Assembly (NCBI GenBank): GCA_038259365.1
Contig: JBBSOW010000130.1
Span: forward strand, 1 to 8,280
Direction: 5' to 3'
DNA length: 8,280 nt
Source: JBBSOW01 sp038259365
GTDB taxonomy: Bacteria > Actinomycetota > Actinomycetes > Propionibacteriales > Propionibacteriaceae
The notes below the pieces were generated by a model. It ran no database searches and was not told the origin of the DNA. It saw nothing but the letters and a program-made list of their open reading frames with translations. Each line of letters opens with the position of its first letter. Position 1 is the first letter of the stretch. A program made the position numbers and the translations under genes. Shown here piece after piece: positions 6,137-8,280 of the stretch.

Positions 6137-6663
6137 ACCTGTCCGCCGTGGTCATCACCGTCTCGACGCGAGCCTTCGAGGGGGTCTACGAGGATCGTTC
6201 CGGCCCGCTCATCGCCGAGACCCTCGCCGAATGGGGCTGCCTGCTCGGCCCCGTCCAGGTCGTGCCCGACGGTGATCAGGTCGGCGAGGCGCTGAACGTG
6301 GCGGTCCGGGCGGGCGCTGAGGTGATCATCACCACCGGCGGCACGGGCCTCGGCCCCGCCGATCACACTCCGGAGCAGACCCGCCCGCTGCTGGACCGCG
6401 AGCTGCCCCACCTGGCCGCGGCGATCGCCCGTTACGGCGTCGATCATGGCGTGCCGACCTCGGTGCTGAGCCGCGGGTTGGTCGGCGTGGCGGGGGAATC
6501 GTTGATCATCAACCTGCCCGGCTCGGTCGGCGGGGCCCGCGACGGGCTCGCGGTCGTCGAGCCCGTCCTGGCCCATGCGGTGTCCCAGATCCACGGCGGC
6601 GATCACGTCTCCAATGGGCTCGAGGGGTCGGCCGATTCGAGCTCGGCGGTCAGCGAGGAGTGA
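6133..6663 (+). CDS. mog: Molybdopterin adenylyltransferase, MoaB/Mog family
   Basis: This 176-residue protein would attach AMP to molybdopterin, making the substrate that MoeA uses for molybdenum insertion. Visible: VVITVSTRAFEGVYEDRSGP (6-25, outline), VVPDGDQV (43-50) with Asp46 matching E. coli MogA Asp49, IITTGGTGLGPADHTPE (65-81) with Asp77 matching MogA Asp82, and LIINLPGSVGGARDGL (124-139), the other wall of the pterin pocket. The usual family length is 160-180 residues. The last ~20 residues are Ser/Glu-rich and not part of the fold. MoaB and Mog are hard to separate in actinobacteria; both conserved acids and the place between moaC and moeA support an active adenylyltransferase. It starts with GTG in a 4-bp GTGA overlap with moaC and ends in another GTGA overlap with the next gene. 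Confidence 0.92.
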   Translation: MNLSAVVITVSTRAFEGVYEDRSGPLIAETLAEWGCLLGPVQVVPDGDQVGEALNVAVRAGAEVIITTGGTGLGPADHTPEQTRPLLDRELPHLAAAIARYGVDHGVPTSVLSRGLVGVAGESLIINLPGSVGGARDGLAVVEPVLAHAVSQIHGGDHVSNGLEGSADSSSAVSEE

Positions 6664-7328
6664 GCCCGGGCGGTCCGCTTTCCCTGCCGGTCACCCACCG
6701 CTGGCCGGTGTCCCTCACGCACGGCCCGGTGACGCTGCGGCCGCTGAGGAGGCGCGACCACGCTCGCTGGGATGAGCTGCGGCGCGACAACTGGGACTGG
6801 CTCAAGCACTGGGAGGCGACCCCGCCCCCGGGTCCGCCCGGCGGCGCGCGGACCTTTCCCGGGCTGATCCGGATGATGACCAGGCAGGCCAAGGACGGCC
6901 AGAGCCTGCCGTGGGCCATCGCCGTCCCGGACGAGGGTCACGATCCGCAGAGGCCGGCGTCGATGATCGGCCAGCTCACCGTCTCGGGGATCACGATGGG
7001 CTCGGCGCGCTGGGCTCAGATCGGGTATTGGATCGACGAAAGCCACGCCGGGCGGGGGATCGTGCCCACCGCCGTCGCGATGGCCACCGATTACGCGTTC
7101 ACGGTCATGGGCCTGCACAGGATGGAGATCGCCATCCGGCCCGAGAACGAGAAGAGCCTCCGGGTCGTCCGCAAGCTGGGCTTTCGGGAGGAGGGGGCGA
7201 GGGCGCGCTACCTCCACATCGACGGGGGTTGGCGCGATCATCTCGTCTTCGTGCTGAACGCCGAGGAGGTTCCCGGCGGTCTGACCAACCGCTGGCAGGG
7301 GTACGCGAGAGACAACCACTCGGACTGA
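6660..7328 (+). CDS. rimJ: GNAT-family N-acetyltransferase, RimJ type
   Basis: This 222-residue protein has the GNAT fold. It shows VTLRPLRRRDHARWDELRRDN (24-44, outline), the actinobacterial NWDWLKHWEATPP block (44-56), IGQLTVSGI (103-111), IGYWIDESHAGRGIVPTAV (121-138), where HAGRGIV is the acetyl-CoA pyrophosphate loop, and RPENEKSLRVVRKLGF (160-175). These fit the RimJ/RimL protein N-terminal acetyltransferases; RimJ of E. coli acetylates ribosomal protein S5, but the substrate of actinobacterial homologues in this position is not clear from sequence. The GTG at 6660 overlaps the mog stop as GTGA, so translation is coupled; GAGGA abuts the start directly. The gene sits between the cofactor genes and the SepX-like gene, as it does beside moeA in mycobacteria. 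Confidence 0.88.
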   Translation: MSPGGPLSLPVTHRWPVSLTHGPVTLRPLRRRDHARWDELRRDNWDWLKHWEATPPPGPPGGARTFPGLIRMMTRQAKDGQSLPWAIAVPDEGHDPQRPASMIGQLTVSGITMGSARWAQIGYWIDESHAGRGIVPTAVAMATDYAFTVMGLHRMEIAIRPENEKSLRVVRKLGFREEGARARYLHIDGGWRDHLVFVLNAEEVPGGLTNRWQGYARDNHSD

Positions 7329-7397
7329 TGGAGACACGCTCGAGTTTGCCCGTGTTGGTGACCGATCAGCGGACCGTCGCCGCCTAGGGTCTAAGGC
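7329..7397 (+). promoter_or_regulatory. Intergenic promoter region of the SepX-like gene, leaderless
   Basis: TAGGGT (7385-7390) fits the TANNNT -10 pattern and ends exactly 7 nt before the GTG at 7398, where transcription would be expected to start. AAGG at 7393-7396 is only 1 nt from the GTG and cannot serve as a normal ribosome site. This points to a leaderless mRNA. A TTGGTG at 7355-7360 is too far upstream for a normal -35. Read-through from the operon remains possible because no terminator is visible. Confidence 0.5.
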
Positions 7398-8153
7398 GTG
7401 GGTACAGGACTGATTTATGCGGCCATTGTCGCGGCGTGGTTGGCCTACCTCATCCCGACCTATTTGAAGCGGCACGCGAACGACGACTACGAAGAATCCG
7501 ATCCGCGTAGCCGCTTCACCTCCTCGATCAAGATCATCCGCGAGGGCAGCACCGCCGCTCGCGATGAGGACGGGGAACCGTTGGGCGAGGCCGAGGTCTC
7601 CACCCCGCTCACCCGTCGCGCCGCCTTGGCGGGCGTGCGACGCTCCGAGCAGATCGCGGCCAGCCGCCGTCGGCGCGTCTTGCTGGTGTTGCTGGCCGGC
7701 GTGACCGCGTGTCTTGGGCTCAGTGTGGCTGGCCTCATCCCGTTCTGGTCCATCGCCATCCCCGGCGGGCTCACCCTGTTGTTCCTGGGCGTGGCCCGCT
7801 ACTCGGTGAAGGCCATGCGCAGTTCATTGGACGCGCAGGTGACCGCCATCAGGCGCTCGGGCGTTAGCGAGGAAGACACCCTAACCGTCACGGTCGAGGA
7901 CTTCAAGGCCGAAAGGAAAACCCCGAGCCACGTCAAGCAGCTGGTGTCCGGTCTGTGGGAGCCCATCCCGGTGACCACGCCGACGTACGTGTCCAAGCCG
8001 CTGGCTCCGCGGACCGTCCGCACCATCGACCTCTCCGGGCCCGACGTGACCAGCTCGGGTCGTCACGCCGAGCCACCGGTCGCCGACGCCCCGGAGTCCG
8101 AGGAGGCCGTCGAGGAGTCGTCCACCGAGCTCCGTAAAGCCTCGGGTTCCTGA
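7398..8153 (+). CDS. sepX: SepX/GLPR-type membrane protein of cell division
   Basis: This 251-residue membrane protein has an N-terminal TM segment (about 4-22, GLIYAAIVAAWLAYLIPTYL) followed by KRH, a charged linker (25-92), a basic patch SRRRR (89-93), two adjacent TM segments (about 94-113 and 117-135), and a cytoplasmic C-terminal part with the conserved LWEPIPVTTPTYVSKPLAPR block (186-205) and an acidic, Ser-rich end. This is the layout of Streptomyces SepX and Corynebacterium GLPR, also annotated as the mycobacterial Rv0996 type next to moeA and rimJ. SepX is reported to act in hyphal septation with FtsZ partners, and GLPR to be the membrane receptor of the MoeA-like Glp. The assignment rests on the N-terminal signature, TM order, C-terminal motif and context; function here is inferred. 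The GTG at 7398 is supported by the -10 box 7 nt upstream. Confidence 0.82.
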   Translation: MGTGLIYAAIVAAWLAYLIPTYLKRHANDDYEESDPRSRFTSSIKIIREGSTAARDEDGEPLGEAEVSTPLTRRAALAGVRRSEQIAASRRRRVLLVLLAGVTACLGLSVAGLIPFWSIAIPGGLTLLFLGVARYSVKAMRSSLDAQVTAIRRSGVSEEDTLTVTVEDFKAERKTPSHVKQLVSGLWEPIPVTTPTYVSKPLAPRTVRTIDLSGPDVTSSGRHAEPPVADAPESEEAVEESSTELRKASGS

Positions 8154-8176
8154 TTCGCCAACTCGGCTCCGGCTGG

Positions 8177-8182
8177 TACAGT
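8177..8182 (+). promoter_or_regulatory. Candidate -10 box of the tRNA gene
   Basis: TACAGT fits TANNNT and lies 22 bp before the mature tRNA 5' end. The hexamer at the -35 distance (TTCGCC, 8154-8159) is weak. The gap between the SepX-like stop and the tRNA is only 51 bp and shows no terminator. Confidence 0.35.
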
Positions 8183-8204
8183 TCTTGAGTCGATTAGTTG
8201 GCAT

Positions 8205-8280
8205 GGGGCTATGGCGCAGTTGGTAGCGCGTCTCGTTCGCAATGAGAAGGTCAGGGGTTCGAATCCCCTTAGCTCCACCA
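8205..8280 (+). tRNA. tRNA-Ala (anticodon CGC)
   Basis: A complete 76-nt cloverleaf can be folded: 7-bp acceptor stem GGGGCTA/TAGCTCC, 4-bp D stem GCGC/GCGC, anticodon stem TCTCG/TGAGA with one G-T closing pair and loop TTCGCAA, and T arm AGGGG-TTCGAAT-CCCCT. The anticodon CGC (8238-8240) reads GCG alanine codons. The acceptor stem has the G3:U70 wobble pair, the main identity element for alanyl-tRNA synthetase. The 3' CCA is encoded in the DNA and is the last triplet of the window. Confidence 0.97.

Noticed and set aside
5830..7475. Two long minus-strand open frames opposite mog and rimJ
   Set aside because: No recognisable domain, and both strands cannot easily be coding against four well-supported overlapping genes.
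1..8280. CRISPR arrays, insertion sequences, tandem repeats, phage or toxin-antitoxin genes
   Set aside because: I found no repeated spacer pattern, transposase, or paired small genes on either strand. The Ser/Gly-rich tail of the FmdB-type gene is low-complexity coding, not a DNA repeat array.

Overview
This window is high-G+C DNA (about two thirds G+C by eye) with dense, overlapping genes, frequent GTG starts and an actinobacterial gene order. It most likely comes from an actinomycete chromosome; I cannot name the genus. Codon use and base composition look even throughout, and I see no insertion sequence, CRISPR array, phage gene or clear sign of recent transfer.

Left part (1-990), minus strand: the start of a CpaB/RcpC-like SAF-domain membrane protein, cut by the window edge, lies downstream of a short FmdB-type zinc-ribbon protein with a long serine-rich disordered tail. 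The second protein resembles the mycobacterial redox-regulated chaperone Ruc (Rv0991c). A well-matched CIRCE operator (the HrcA heat-shock repressor site) lies in the 93-bp divergent gap upstream of it, so this is probably a heat-shock gene.

Middle (991-4251): a large exported penicillin-acylase-family hydrolase (plus strand) converges on a 5-formyltetrahydrofolate cyclo-ligase gene (minus strand). The two stop codons are 3 bp apart and both sit in the loop of a possible shared hairpin.

Right part (4270-8153), plus strand: a five-gene cluster of moeA/glp, moaC, mog/moaB-type, a rimJ-type GNAT acetyltransferase and a three-TM protein of the SepX/GLPR type. The first four genes overlap by 4-8 bp and are surely translationally coupled. 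The fifth follows a 69-bp gap and appears to have its own leaderless promoter. MoaC acts early in molybdenum cofactor synthesis; Mog and MoeA complete the last two steps. MoeA-like Glp and the SepX/GLPR membrane protein are also reported partners in actinobacterial cell division, so the cluster links cofactor synthesis and septation. galU, which neighbours moeA in some relatives, is absent here. The window ends with a complete tRNA-Ala(CGC).

The most interesting signals are the CIRCE operator, an 18-bp divergent gap with overlapping back-to-back -10 boxes that could give leaderless mRNAs both ways, a hairpin over the moeA stop/moaC start with a rare TTA codon in its loop, and the Glp/SepX pairing. 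None is proven by sequence alone.
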